Shown: piece after piece, positions 17,615 to 26,458 of the stretch
Layout of the letters: each line of letters begins with the position of its first letter
Position numbering within the stretch: the first letter of the stretch is position 1
Assembly (NCBI GenBank): GCA_039180525.1
Contig: JBCDDF010000001.1
Location: 62,001-126,000, forward strand
Reading direction: 5' to 3'
DNA length: 64,000 bases
From: Halovulum sp039180525
Lineage (GTDB): Bacteria; Pseudomonadota; Alphaproteobacteria; Rhodobacterales; Rhodobacteraceae
The notes under the pieces: model-generated
What the model was told of the DNA's origin: nothing
What the model saw: the letters and a program-made list of their open reading frames with translations, nothing else
Database searches by the model: none
Made by a program: the position numbers and the translations under genes

Positions 17615-18750
17615 CCGCCACCGCCACCAACACCGCGACCGCCACCGCCCCGCGCCGCCTGTCGGAACGTATCGAGCCCTATATCGCGATCATTGGCCCG
17701 ATGGTGATGATCCTGGCCATTCTTCTGTTCATGGGCGTGGCCGAACCGGCGCGCTATTTCCGCGCCAGCAATCTGAACCTGATCCTGCTGGACGCCGCGC
17801 TTTACATGCCCATGGCGATGGCGATGACCTTTGTCATCACGCTCAGGGGGATCGATCTGTCGATCGGCTCCATCGCCGCGCTGTCGGGCATTCTGATGGC
17901 TTTTCTGATCAAGCAATACGGGTTCTCGGTCTATCTGGCGGTGCCCATCGCGCTGGTTCTGGGGGCGCTGATGGGGCTGGTGAACGGGCTGATCATCACC
18001 CGGTTCAACGTCCCCGACCTGATCGGCACGCTGGCGATGGATCTGGTCTATCGCGGCTTTGCGCTGGTCCTGGCCAAGGGGTTGGTGCTGGCGCGGTTTC
18101 CCGACTTTCTGGTCGAGATCGGGCGCGGGCAGATCCCCGGTTTCGTGCCCATTCCGGTGCTGATCGGCATCGCCACGATGATCGCGGGCTATATGCTGCT
18201 GACCCGCACGCATTTCGGCCGATACACCGTCGCCATCGGCTCCAACCCCGAGGCGGCGGAGCTGACCGGCATCGCGGTCAAGCGGCACAAGGTCTATGCT
18301 TATGTGCTGTGCGGCGCTTGCGCAGCGCTGGCGGGCGTGATGCTGACCGGCAAGCTGAACGCGATCCAGGCGACCTCCGCCCCCTATTTCAACCTGCATG
18401 TCATCGCCGCGGTGGTGGTCGGGGGTACGTCGCTGTTCGGCGGGCGCGCCTCGATGCTGGGCTCGTTCGCCGGGGTGCTGCTGCTGAGCATGATGATCAA
18501 CGCGCTGGTGACGCTGCGGATCGAGTTCTTCTGGCAATCCGTCGCCTCGGGCGTGGTGATCGTCAGTTCGGTCGCGCTTTACGCCTGGATGCAGAAAAAG
18601 GACCGGGACGGGTCTGGCGGCTGGCTGGCCGGCCTGCAAACCCCGGACGGGCAGAAAATGCTGCGCTTCAGCGCGGCGCTGATCGGTTTGCTGATCGCGC
18701 TTTTGGCGATCGGCGGGCTGTTCGCGGTCGACCCGACGCCAAGCGGGTGA
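17611..18750 (+). CDS. Ribose-type ABC transporter permease (RbsC family), second system
   Basis: A 379-residue permease with a Thr/Ala-rich start and the family motif RGIDLSIGSIAALSG followed by NGLIITRFNVPDLIGTLA. RTHFGRYTVAIGSNPEAAELTGI is the conserved cytoplasmic segment. It carries an extra C-terminal membrane segment (FSAALIGLLIALLAIGGLFAV) that the first system's permease lacks. ATGA overlap links it to the single-domain ATPase gene. Confidence 0.92.
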   Translation: MTATATNTATATAPRRLSERIEPYIAIIGPMVMILAILLFMGVAEPARYFRASNLNLILLDAALYMPMAMAMTFVITLRGIDLSIGSIAALSGILMAFLIKQYGFSVYLAVPIALVLGALMGLVNGLIITRFNVPDLIGTLAMDLVYRGFALVLAKGLVLARFPDFLVEIGRGQIPGFVPIPVLIGIATMIAGYMLLTRTHFGRYTVAIGSNPEAAELTGIAVKRHKVYAYVLCGACAALAGVMLTGKLNAIQATSAPYFNLHVIAAVVVGGTSLFGGRASMLGSFAGVLLLSMMINALVTLRIEFFWQSVASGVVIVSSVALYAWMQKKDRDGSGGWLAGLQTPDGQKMLRFSAALIGLLIALLAIGGLFAVDPTPSG

Positions 18751-18765
18751 CGGCGCCGGCGGGGT

Positions 18766-18798
18766 GGCCGGGTCGGGGGGACAGCCCCGACACCGGCC
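18766..18798 (+). promoter_or_regulatory. Two-step hairpin before the second binding-protein gene
   Basis: GGCCGG/CCGGCC encloses GTCGGGG/CCCCGAC with one bulged base and a 6-base loop. It lies in the 84-base gap between the permease stop and the binding-protein ATG. No U run follows. It could modulate relative expression of the two genes. Confidence 0.4.
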
Positions 18799-18834
18799 GA
18801 TGGCCCCGCCAATCATGGAAAGGGAGGAACCGAC

Positions 18835-19974
18835 ATGAAGCTATTGACGACACCGGCTCTGCTGGCAAGCCTGGCGCTGCCCGGCGCGGCGCTGGCGCAG
18901 GCGCAACTGCCGCTGAAATCGCTGCCCGACATCGCCGAGCGCGATTACTGGGTCCCCGAAGAGGTCAACGCCGAGGGCAAGCTGGAGGCGTTGCAGGCCG
19001 TGGTCGGCGGGCAGGCGGAGCCGTTTGCCGGCACGCTCGACGCCCCTGTGCAGATCGCGTTGATCTATCCGTCGGCCGACACCTCGGACTTCTGGGCGCG
19101 CAACTATCTGGCGCTGACCAAGCGGCTGGAAGAGTTGGGCATCGCCTATGAGACCACCGAGTTCGCCTCGCGCCAGATCGAGCATTCGTTGCAGTCGACC
19201 TATGCCAATCAGGTGGCACAGGACGCCGATCTCTATGACTACGTCATTTTCGGCCCCTCGGAACTGGCGATCCAGGCCGACAATATCGACAAGCTGTCGG
19301 GCAATGACGGTTTCAGCACCTATGTCTGGGCGTTTCACACGCCGCTGAAGGATCTGGGCAACCAGCCCGATGTCTGGTTCGACTTCTCGTCCGCGGCCGG
19401 TGCCCTGGTGATGTGCGACTACATGATCGAGCGCCTGGGCGAGGGTGTGACCATGGCGATGAACCGCGGCATTCCGGGCATCACCGACAACCAGCGTTCG
19501 GGCGATTTCAAGGCCTGCGTGGAGGAAAAGGCCGGCTGGACCACGGCCTATGAGCATTACGGCGAATACCAGCGCGAAGGCGGGTTCGAGGGCACCTCGT
19601 TGATCCTGCAGGCCTACCCGGAGGCCACGATCATCCACAACGCCAACACCGCGATGGCGATGGGTTCGGTCGAGGCGCAGGTGGCGATGGGCAAGGAAAA
19701 GGACATCTTTTCCACCGGCTGGGGCGGCACCGGGCTGGAGTTGGAGGCGATCCGCCGGGGTGAGCTGGACGCCACGCCCATGCGCATGGGCGATGATGTC
19801 GGCGCGGCCACGGCCGAGGCGATCAAGGCCGATCTGGAAGGCCGGGCGGATGCGCTGCCCTTCGTCTTTCTGGGCCGGATCACGGTGGCCCATGACCAGA
19901 TGAGCGTCGAGCAGATCGACGCGCTGGAACAAGAGGCGTTCCGCTTCTCCGGCGTCGGCGCGCTGAGCCGCTGA
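18835..19974 (+). CDS. Periplasmic sugar-binding protein, LuxP/TorT-like branch
   Basis: A 379-residue secreted protein with signal peptide MKLLTTPALLASLALPGAALA (21 residues). The mature N-terminus is longer than in ribose-binding proteins. QIALIYPSADTSDFWARNY begins the first lobe and NANTAMAMGSVEAQVAMG is in the second, resembling LuxP/TorT-type members of the periplasmic-binding-I superfamily. A GGGAGG sequence precedes the ATG. It should deliver ligand to the permease and single-domain ATPase upstream. Whether the ligand is a sugar or a signal molecule is not decided by the sequence. Confidence 0.85.
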   Translation: MKLLTTPALLASLALPGAALAQAQLPLKSLPDIAERDYWVPEEVNAEGKLEALQAVVGGQAEPFAGTLDAPVQIALIYPSADTSDFWARNYLALTKRLEELGIAYETTEFASRQIEHSLQSTYANQVAQDADLYDYVIFGPSELAIQADNIDKLSGNDGFSTYVWAFHTPLKDLGNQPDVWFDFSSAAGALVMCDYMIERLGEGVTMAMNRGIPGITDNQRSGDFKACVEEKAGWTTAYEHYGEYQREGGFEGTSLILQAYPEATIIHNANTAMAMGSVEAQVAMGKEKDIFSTGWGGTGLELEAIRRGELDATPMRMGDDVGAATAEAIKADLEGRADALPFVFLGRITVAHDQMSVEQIDALEQEAFRFSGVGALSR

Positions 19975-20038
19975 AACCGGCCCCGGGCGCGGCGGCCGAC
20001 GCCGCGCCCTTGAACCGCGCGGGGGCATCGGCCATTGT

Positions 20039-20052
20039 TGTGACCGATAACA
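20039..20052. promoter_or_regulatory. LacI-type operator upstream of the fourth LacI gene
   Basis: TGTGACCGATAACA matches the sites at 21140-21153 (reverse complement) and 21162-21175 with one or two changes. It lies 17 bases before the GTG start chosen for the regulator, which fits autoregulation. Confidence 0.65.
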
Positions 20053-20069
20053 CAAGGCCCGCCACCCGC

Positions 20070-21098
20070 GTGACCCAACTGCCCAGATCCCCCGTCACCA
20101 TGCGCGATGTGGCGCGCGCCGCCGGCGTGTCGCGCATGACCGTTTCGCGTGCGCTGAAGAAAGACAGCCCGATTTCCCAGGAAACCCGCGACCGCATTCT
20201 CAAGGTCGTACGCGAAATGAACTACGTGCCCGACCAGATGGCGGGCAGCCTGACGACCAAACGTTCGGGTTTCGTCGCGGTTCTGGTGCCGTCGCTGAAC
20301 AACCTGCATTTCGCCGAAACGGTGCAGGCTCTGACCGAGGAGTTGGAGGCGATCAACCAGCAGATCCTGCTGGGCTATACCAACTATTCGACCGAGCGCG
20401 AGGAGCAGCTGGTGGAGACCATGCTGCGCCGCCGGCCGGAGGCGTTGGTCTTGTCCTATGATGGCCATTCCGACCGCACCATGGCGCTTTTGGGCGAGGC
20501 GCATATCCCCGTCATAGAGTTGTGGGAGCGCCCGACCGCGCCGCTGCAGCACACGGTGGGCTTTTCCAATCGCAGCGCGGCAGCGGCGATGACGCGCGGG
20601 CTGATCGACCGCGGCTATCGCAACATCGCCTTTCTGGGCGAGGCCGAAGACGCCTGGACCCGGGGCGCGGCGCGGCGCGCGGGTTGGCACGATGCGATGA
20701 CGACGGCCGGGCTGTCGACGCGCCGGCTGATGAAATTCGGCAAGCCGCCGCTGTCGATCGAGGCCGGCGCGCAAGCGGTGCCGCGCTTGCTGAGCGACTT
20801 TCCCGACACCGATTGCATCTTTTGCGTGTCCGACGCGCCGGCCTTTGGCGCGCTGTCGGCACTGACCGGTTCGGGCCGGACGGTGCCGGGGGATATCGGT
20901 CTGGCCGGCTTCGGTAATTTCGAAGTGTCGCGCTTCGCCACGCCGGCGATCACAACCGTGCGCGTCGACCCCAAGCGGATCGGCCGTGCCACCGGCCGGC
21001 TGCTGGCCGACCTGTTGGACGAGTCGCGTCCCCATGGCGGCGCAACGCGGCACTTGCCGGTGGATGTGGAACTGAGTTTTCGCGGCTCGACACGCTGA
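20070..21098 (+). CDS. LacI-family regulator of the MalK/b561/lactonase operon
   Basis: A 342-residue repressor with HTH TMRDVARAAGVSRMTVSRAL and effector domain beginning KRSGFVAVLVPSLNNLHF. It is clearly related to the GntR-like protein at 10917-11918 (shared TMRD..RAAGV, GFSN, FGALSA, GFGNFEV segments). The GTG at 20070 is chosen; an in-frame ATG at 20010 would place the operator 20039-20052 inside the coding region, and an ATG at 20100 would begin at the HTH itself. The recognition pair is RM. It is followed by two operators and the transporter operon. Confidence 0.88.
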   Translation: MTQLPRSPVTMRDVARAAGVSRMTVSRALKKDSPISQETRDRILKVVREMNYVPDQMAGSLTTKRSGFVAVLVPSLNNLHFAETVQALTEELEAINQQILLGYTNYSTEREEQLVETMLRRRPEALVLSYDGHSDRTMALLGEAHIPVIELWERPTAPLQHTVGFSNRSAAAAMTRGLIDRGYRNIAFLGEAEDAWTRGAARRAGWHDAMTTAGLSTRRLMKFGKPPLSIEAGAQAVPRLLSDFPDTDCIFCVSDAPAFGALSALTGSGRTVPGDIGLAGFGNFEVSRFATPAITTVRVDPKRIGRATGRLLADLLDESRPHGGATRHLPVDVELSFRGSTR

Positions 21099-21139
21099 AC
21101 GACCTGAATTCAATGCCTTAGCTGATGAGAAATCCCTTG

Positions 21140-21175
21140 TGTTACCGATCACAGTTGCTAGTGTGACCGGTAACA
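21140..21175. promoter_or_regulatory. Two LacI-type operators before the MalK-type gene
   Basis: TGTTACCGATCACA (21140-21153) and TGTGACCGGTAACA (21162-21175) are imperfect palindromes of the same class in opposite orientations, with centres 22 bp apart, about two helical turns. They lie 28-63 bp upstream of the ATG at 21203, in a locally AT-richer promoter region. Confidence 0.75.
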
Positions 21176-21202
21176 AAAAGAACGGGGAGGACACGGAGGA
21201 CA

Positions 21203-22294
21203 ATGCCGGCGATCCATCTGGATAAGCTCGTCAAACGCTATGGCGATGTCGAAGTGCTGCACGGCATCGACCTTGAGATGGCGGAGAACGAGTTCACCGT
21301 GCTGGTCGGCCCGTCGGGCTGCGGCAAGTCCACGACGTTGCGCATGATCGCAGGGCTGGAGAGCGTCTCCGACGGTGAGATATGGGTCGGCGGCAAGCCG
21401 GTCAGTCATCTGGAACCGAAGGACCGCGACCTGGCGATGGTGTTTCAGGATTACGCGCTCTATCCGCATATGAATGTGGCGCAGAACATTTCTTTCGCGC
21501 TGCGACTGGCGCGCCGGCCCAAGGCGGAAGTGGATCAAAAGGTGCGGGCCGTCGCCGATATGGTCGGTCTGACAGCGTTTCTGCACCGCAAGCCCGGCGC
21601 GCTGTCCGGCGGCCAACGCCAGCGGGTCGCGATGGCGCGGGCCTTGGCCAAGGACAGCGGCATCTTTCTGTTCGACGAACCGTTGTCGAACCTGGACGCC
21701 AAGCTGCGCGGCCAGATGCGCGCCGAATTGGCGGTGATGCGCCAGCGGGTCGAAAAGAACATGATCTACGTGACCCATGACCAGATCGAGGCGATGACGC
21801 TGGCCGACCGGATCGTCGTGATGCATGGCGGCGAGATCCAGCAGCAGGGCACGCCGAAAGAGCTGTTCCAAAAGCCGGTGAACAAGTTCGTGGCGGGGTT
21901 CCTGGGCTCGCCGCCGATGAATTTCCTCAGCGGTGAAATCGTCGAACGCGACGGCCAGATTTTCGTCCAGGGTGACGCCTTTGCGCTGCGCCTGGACGGC
22001 GCCGCGTCTCAGGCGGCGCGCGCGCACGGCGCGCCCGGGGTGACGCTGGGCATCCGTCCGTCCGACTTGCGCTTCGACGCCGATGCGACGCCGGATACAT
22101 CGCTGACGCTGCATGTCACCGTGTCCGAATACATCGGCGCGCAGTCGGTGCTGCTGTGCCGCTGCGGCGCCGCGCAGGTGATGGTGGAATTGAACTCCGA
22201 AACGCCGGTGGCGCTGGGCCAGACGCTGACCTTCGCGGTGAACCCGGGCGGCATGCATCTGTTCGACCGCAACACAGAGAAGACACTCAGCTAA
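21203..22294 (+). CDS. Sugar ABC transporter ATP-binding protein, MalK/UgpC type
   Basis: A 363-residue ATPase with Walker A GPSGCGKST (residues 37-45), Q-loop VFQDYALYPHM, signature LSGGQRQRVAMARAL, Walker B IFLFDEPLSNLDAKLR and H-loop YVTHDQIEAMTLADR. The C-terminal OB-fold regulatory domain is complete and ends with GGMHLFDRNTEKTLS, as in UgpC/MsmX relatives. It is first in the operon, before its binding protein, which is less common than being last. Confidence 0.95.
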   Translation: MPAIHLDKLVKRYGDVEVLHGIDLEMAENEFTVLVGPSGCGKSTTLRMIAGLESVSDGEIWVGGKPVSHLEPKDRDLAMVFQDYALYPHMNVAQNISFALRLARRPKAEVDQKVRAVADMVGLTAFLHRKPGALSGGQRQRVAMARALAKDSGIFLFDEPLSNLDAKLRGQMRAELAVMRQRVEKNMIYVTHDQIEAMTLADRIVVMHGGEIQQQGTPKELFQKPVNKFVAGFLGSPPMNFLSGEIVERDGQIFVQGDAFALRLDGAASQAARAHGAPGVTLGIRPSDLRFDADATPDTSLTLHVTVSEYIGAQSVLLCRCGAAQVMVELNSETPVALGQTLTFAVNPGGMHLFDRNTEKTLS

Positions 22295-22320
22295 ACAGCC
22301 AATTCACAGGGAGGACGCAA

Positions 22321-23649
22321 ATGCTGAACATCTTGAAGAGAACGGCACAGGCCGGGGCGGTGGCCGCGTTGATGGCGGGCACGGCGCTGGCCAATCCGTA
22401 CGCGGAATACGAGGGCACGACGCTGATCGTGAACTTCCCCGCGCACCCCCACTACAACGCCGCGATGAAGGTGCTGCCGGAATTCACCCGCCAGACCGGC
22501 ATCGAGGTGGAAGTGGACCAACTGCCCTACCTGAAGATGCGCGAGCGTCAGACGCTGGAACTGGCCCAGGACGAGGGCGAATACGATCTGATCTCTTACG
22601 TGGTGTTTTCCAAGGCCGACTACGTTTTCGCCGATCAGCTTGAGAACCTGGCGAAGTATTTCATGGATCCCAAACTGGCCGATCCGAACTACGACGCGGG
22701 CGACCTGATCGACGGCTATGTGGAGAACATCGGCGTGGCCGGCGGCTTCAAGGGGTATCTGCCCGGGCCGACGGGGTCGCTGTTCGGCATCCCGTTCGGA
22801 TCGGAAACCAGCGTTCTGGCCTATCGCAAGGATATCTTCGAAAAGCACGGGATCCTGACGCCCGAGACCTATGACCAGTTGCTGGACGCGGCCTGCACGA
22901 TCCCGGAAGTGGAGCCGGGCATGGGCGGCATGGCCTCCCGCGCGGCCTCGGGCCACCAGGCAAGCCACGCGTTCCTGCTGCATCTGGCGCCGCTGGGCGG
23001 CCGGGTCTTCGACGATGCCTGGAACCCGATCATCAACAACGAAGCCGGTGTGGCCGCGGCCGAGGCGCTGAAGACCATCGTCGATTGCGGGCCCGAGGGC
23101 GCGCTGAATTTCGGCCCGTCGGAGGCGGCGGCCTCTTTCGCCGCGGGCGATTCGGCGATGTTCCTGGACAGCATCGCGTTCATGCCCGGGTTCGAGGATC
23201 CCGACCGGTCGCAGGTCGTCGGCAAGGTCGGCTATGCGATGCATCCCGAGGGCGTGCGCCGCGGCAGCCAAACGGGCGGCTTCGGGATCGCGATCCCCAA
23301 GAATGCCGAAAACAAGGAAGCGGCGTTCCTGCTGATGCAGTGGCTGACCTCGAAGGAGGGCGATCTGATGGTGGCGATGGAGGGCGGCAACCCGTCGCGA
23401 TTCTCGACCTATCAGAACGCGGATCTGAACGCGAAATACCCGTTCGCCGCGACCTTTGGCGAGGCGCTGCAATTCGCTGATCCCGATTGGCGCCCGATCA
23501 TCCCCGCCTGGGGCAAGATCAACGCCGATATCGGCACCACGATGTCCCAGGTCCTGACCGAGGGGCTGGACATCCAGGAGGCGCTTGACGGCGTCGCCGA
23601 GCGGACCCGCGCGGTGATGGAGGAAGAGGGCTACTACACCTGGCAGTGA
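22321..23649 (+). CDS. Extracellular solute-binding protein, family 1
   Basis: A 442-residue periplasmic protein with a signal peptide ending near AGTALA (residue 25). The mature part starts NPYAEYEGTTLIVNFPAHPHYNAAMKVLPEFTRQTGIEVE, typical of CUT1 binding proteins, with YLPGPTGSLFGIPFGSETSVLAYRKDIFEKHGI in the hinge region. The ATG follows GGGAGG. It is encoded between the ATPase and the permeases; a tandem palindrome array separates it from the permeases. Confidence 0.93.
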   Translation: MLNILKRTAQAGAVAALMAGTALANPYAEYEGTTLIVNFPAHPHYNAAMKVLPEFTRQTGIEVEVDQLPYLKMRERQTLELAQDEGEYDLISYVVFSKADYVFADQLENLAKYFMDPKLADPNYDAGDLIDGYVENIGVAGGFKGYLPGPTGSLFGIPFGSETSVLAYRKDIFEKHGILTPETYDQLLDAACTIPEVEPGMGGMASRAASGHQASHAFLLHLAPLGGRVFDDAWNPIINNEAGVAAAEALKTIVDCGPEGALNFGPSEAAASFAAGDSAMFLDSIAFMPGFEDPDRSQVVGKVGYAMHPEGVRRGSQTGGFGIAIPKNAENKEAAFLLMQWLTSKEGDLMVAMEGGNPSRFSTYQNADLNAKYPFAATFGEALQFADPDWRPIIPAWGKINADIGTTMSQVLTEGLDIQEALDGVAERTRAVMEEEGYYTWQ

Positions 23650-23660
23650 CCCGGCCCCGC

Positions 23661-23830
23661 GGGATGGGGTCAAACCCCATCCTACGGACCGCCCGCACTG
23701 TTGATCCCGTGGGATGGGGGCAGGCCCCATCCTGCGGCCCGCCCGCCGCTTCGATCCCGTAGGATGGGGTTCAACCCCATCCTACAGACCGCCCTTCGCA
23801 ACCCGTAGGATGGGGTTCCACCCCATCCCG
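23661..23830. repeat. Tandem array of four GGATGGGG/CCCCATCC palindromes
   Basis: Four hairpin units start near 23661, 23710, 23759 and 23805, a period of about 48 bp. Each has a GGATGGGGT...ACCCCATCC-type stem of 8-12 bp with a 3-5 base loop, separated by GC-rich spacers containing GACCGCCC and GATCCCGT. Unit 3 is the most symmetric, with GTAGGATGGGGT and ACCCCATCCTAC arms. The array fills the gap between the binding-protein gene and the MalF-type permease gene. Confidence 0.9.
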
Positions 23831-23853
23831 CACCCCGGAGCAAGCCGCGCCCC

Positions 23854-24765
23854 ATGTCCATCGCCCGCGTAAACCGGCTGACCCCCTATATGTTCATGGC
23901 CCCCGCCGTGGTCATCATGGCGGTCGCGTTGATCTATCCGCTGGGCTACATGATCTGGGGCAGTTTCCGGGACTGGAACCCAAGCCAGGCCATCGGCGAG
24001 GCCGAATTCGTCGGCCTGCGCAACTACGTCTTTCTATGGGGCGATCCCAGCTTTCGCGAAAGCCTGTGGGTCACGCTGAAATTCGCCTTCTTCGTGGTTA
24101 CCATCGAAATGGTGCTGGGCGTCGGTCTGGCGTTGCTGCTGGACCGCAATATCCGCGGCATGTCGGTGCTGCGCACGTTGTTCATCCTGCCGATGATGAT
24201 CGCGCCGGTCGTAGTCGGGCTGATGTGGCGCTATATGTACCACCCCAGCGTGGGCACCTTTAACCGCACGCTGGAGTGGCTGGGCCTGCCCGGGGTCGAC
24301 TGGTTGGGGCAGAACGCGCTGATGAGCGTGATCATCGCCGATATCTGGCAGTGGACGCCCTTTATCTTCATCCTCGCGCTGGCCGCGCTGCAATCGCTGC
24401 CGCGTTCGGCGCTGGAGGCCGCGCGCATCGACGGCGCCACCGCTTGGCAGCAGATCTGGCATATCAAGCTGCCGCTGATGATGCCGGTGCTGATCGTCAC
24501 CGGGCTCTTGCGCCTGATCGACGCCTTCAAAGTGCTGGAGGTCATCCTGGTGATGACCGAGGGCGGCCCGGGCCTGTCGACGGAGATCCTGGCGCTGCGC
24601 ATCTCCCGTACCGCGACTGAGTTCCGCGAGCTTGGCGTCGCGGCGGCGATGTCGAACTACCTGCTGCTGCTTCTGTTGGCGCTGACGCTGGCGATGTTCG
24701 GCTTTACCCGCTGGCAGGAGGCGCGCGCCAACCGGGTGCGCATGGCCGCCGAGGAGGACAACTGA
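23854..24765 (+). CDS. Carbohydrate ABC transporter permease, MalF/UgpA type
   Basis: A 303-residue permease starting RVNRLTPYMFMAPAVVIMAVALIYPLGYM, with six membrane segments expected. The EAA loop is EAARIDGATAWQQIWHIKLP. It overlaps the next permease gene by TGATG. It forms the membrane part of the importer with the ATPase at 21203 and the binding protein at 22321. Confidence 0.94.
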   Translation: MSIARVNRLTPYMFMAPAVVIMAVALIYPLGYMIWGSFRDWNPSQAIGEAEFVGLRNYVFLWGDPSFRESLWVTLKFAFFVVTIEMVLGVGLALLLDRNIRGMSVLRTLFILPMMIAPVVVGLMWRYMYHPSVGTFNRTLEWLGLPGVDWLGQNALMSVIIADIWQWTPFIFILALAALQSLPRSALEAARIDGATAWQQIWHIKLPLMMPVLIVTGLLRLIDAFKVLEVILVMTEGGPGLSTEILALRISRTATEFRELGVAAAMSNYLLLLLLALTLAMFGFTRWQEARANRVRMAAEEDN

Positions 24766-25700
24766 TGGCCCAGCCCCCGGATCGCCCGAACCCGGCCTTC
24801 TACGCCGTCATCGCGCTGCTGGTCTTCATGTCCGTGGGCCCGGTCTTTCTGATGTTCGTCAACAGCTTCAAGCTGGATGTGGACATTATCAGCGGCGCCA
24901 CCGGGCTGATCTTTCTGCCCACGATCCAGAACTACGAGACCGCGCTGTGTGATATCCTGCCCTACGAACCCGAGCATATCGAATTCTGCTCGCTGAAATT
25001 CGGCGGCGCCTTCATCAACTCGCTGATCATCGCGCTGATCTCCACCTTTCTGACGCTGGTGATCGGCTGCATGGCGGCCTATGCGCTGGTGCGGTTCCGG
25101 TTCATGGGCCGCGACACGGTCAGCCTGACCACGCTGATGGTGCGTATGGTGCCGCCGGCGGTGCTGCTGGTGCCGGTCTTTGGGCTTTGGAACAACGAGT
25201 TCTGCCTGGACCGTGACGGGTTGATCGGCGGCGCGATCCGAGACGCCTTTGGCGGGCGCGGCGATGTCTGCCTGGCCGGCACCCATACCGGCATCATCCT
25301 GGTCTATATCGCGATGAACCTGCCCTTCGTGATCTGGATCCTGCAAAGCTTCATCGTCCAGATCCCGCCCAGCCTGGAAGAGGCCGCGCGCGTCGATGGC
25401 GCCGGGCCGTTTCAGGTGTTCTTCCGCGTCGTCCTGCCGCTGATCAAACCGGGACTTGCGGCGGCGGCGATCTTCACCTTCCGCATCGCCTGGAACGAAT
25501 ACCTGCTGGCCTCCGCCCTGTCGGACCGCGACACCCGCACGGTGCCGATCCTGATCGTCAACAACATGAGCGAGTTCAACGTCGAATGGGGGGTGATCAT
25601 GGCCACGGGGATGCTGCTGGCGATCCCGCCGATCATCTTCACCCTGTTCGCCAGCCGCCAGATCATCACCGGCATGACCGCAGGTGCGGTCAAGGGCTGA
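24765..25700 (+). CDS. Carbohydrate ABC transporter permease, MalG/UgpE type
   Basis: A 311-residue permease; first membrane segment AFYAVIALLVFMSVGPVFLMFV. The EAA loop is EAARVDGAGPFQVFFRVVLP. A periplasmic insertion containing NEFCLDRDGLIGGAIRDAF and two Cys-bearing segments (LCDILPYEPEHIEFCSLKF) makes it longer than average. The stop overlaps the b561 gene start as ATGA, so the non-transport genes that follow are in the same operon. Confidence 0.94.
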   Translation: MAQPPDRPNPAFYAVIALLVFMSVGPVFLMFVNSFKLDVDIISGATGLIFLPTIQNYETALCDILPYEPEHIEFCSLKFGGAFINSLIIALISTFLTLVIGCMAAYALVRFRFMGRDTVSLTTLMVRMVPPAVLLVPVFGLWNNEFCLDRDGLIGGAIRDAFGGRGDVCLAGTHTGIILVYIAMNLPFVIWILQSFIVQIPPSLEEAARVDGAGPFQVFFRVVLPLIKPGLAAAAIFTFRIAWNEYLLASALSDRDTRTVPILIVNNMSEFNVEWGVIMATGMLLAIPPIIFTLFASRQIITGMTAGAVKG

Positions 25701-26458
25701 TGGAATGGCTCTTCAGCCCGATCGACCCGTCGCGGGCGCATGAGGTCGGCGCCGCGATCAGTTGGCACGGCCGCATGATGGTGCTGGCCTGGGGTATCCT
25801 GGCGCCCCTGGCGGTGCTGGTCGCACGGTTCTTCAAGATCCTGCCGGGGCAGGACTGGCCGCGCGAGTTGGACAGCCATGTCTGGTGGCGCAGCCATTGG
25901 ATCGGCCAGTCCGCCGTCGCGGTGCTGACCGTGGGCGGGCTGATCCTGGTCTGGCTGAACGGGCGCGGGCCGATCAGCCTGCACACCGCGCTGGGCTATG
26001 CCATTGTGCTGCTGTTGCTGGCGCAGGTGCTGCTGGGGCTGTTGCGCGGCTCCAAAGGCGGGCCGACCGCGCCGGCGCGCGACGGCAGCCTGCGCGGGCA
26101 TCACTACGACATGACCCCCTGGCGCCGCGCGTTCGAGGCGCTGCACAAATCGTTGGGCTACGGGCTGCTGGGATTGGCGGTTGTCGCTCTGCTCAGCGGT
26201 TTGTGGAAGGCGAACGCGCCGGTCTGGATGTGGGCGGCGATCGGATTTTGGTGGGCGGCTCTGGCGTTGGCGTTTTGGGCACTGCAGAAACGCGGCATGG
26301 CGGTCGATACCTATCAGGCGATCTGGGGCGACGACCCCAGCCACCCCGGCAACCGCCGGCCCGCGCCCGGCTGGGGGGTACGGCGACCGGGGGACATTTT
26401 GACGGAGGGACGCAATGATGTTCGGAATGATCGAGGGCACCGGGTTCGAAGCCATTGA
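25700..26458 (+). CDS. Cytochrome b561-like membrane protein
   Basis: A 252-residue protein with about five hydrophobic segments. Four of its histidines lie at segment starts in b561-like positions: SWHGRMMVLAWGIL, RSHWIGQSAVAVL, LHTALGYAIVLLLL and LHKSLGYGLLGLAV. This is the bis-haem layout of eukaryotic-type b561 transmembrane electron carriers, so it probably moves electrons across the inner membrane. ATGA overlap with the MalG-type gene places it in the transporter operon. Its C-terminal 15 residues overlap the lactonase gene by 44 bases. The electron donor and acceptor are not evident. Confidence 0.75.
   Translation: MEWLFSPIDPSRAHEVGAAISWHGRMMVLAWGILAPLAVLVARFFKILPGQDWPRELDSHVWWRSHWIGQSAVAVLTVGGLILVWLNGRGPISLHTALGYAIVLLLLAQVLLGLLRGSKGGPTAPARDGSLRGHHYDMTPWRRAFEALHKSLGYGLLGLAVVALLSGLWKANAPVWMWAAIGFWWAALALAFWALQKRGMAVDTYQAIWGDDPSHPGNRRPAPGWGVRRPGDILTEGRNDVRNDRGHRVRSH

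Noticed and set aside
20010..20069. Upstream ATG for the LacI gene at 20070
   Set aside because: Using it would place an operator-like palindrome inside the coding region and add a leader unlike the family.
23661..23830. Regular 48-bp repeats that look like a CRISPR array
   Set aside because: The repeated part is the palindrome itself with imperfect copies, the spacers are similar to each other, only four units exist and no cas gene is near.
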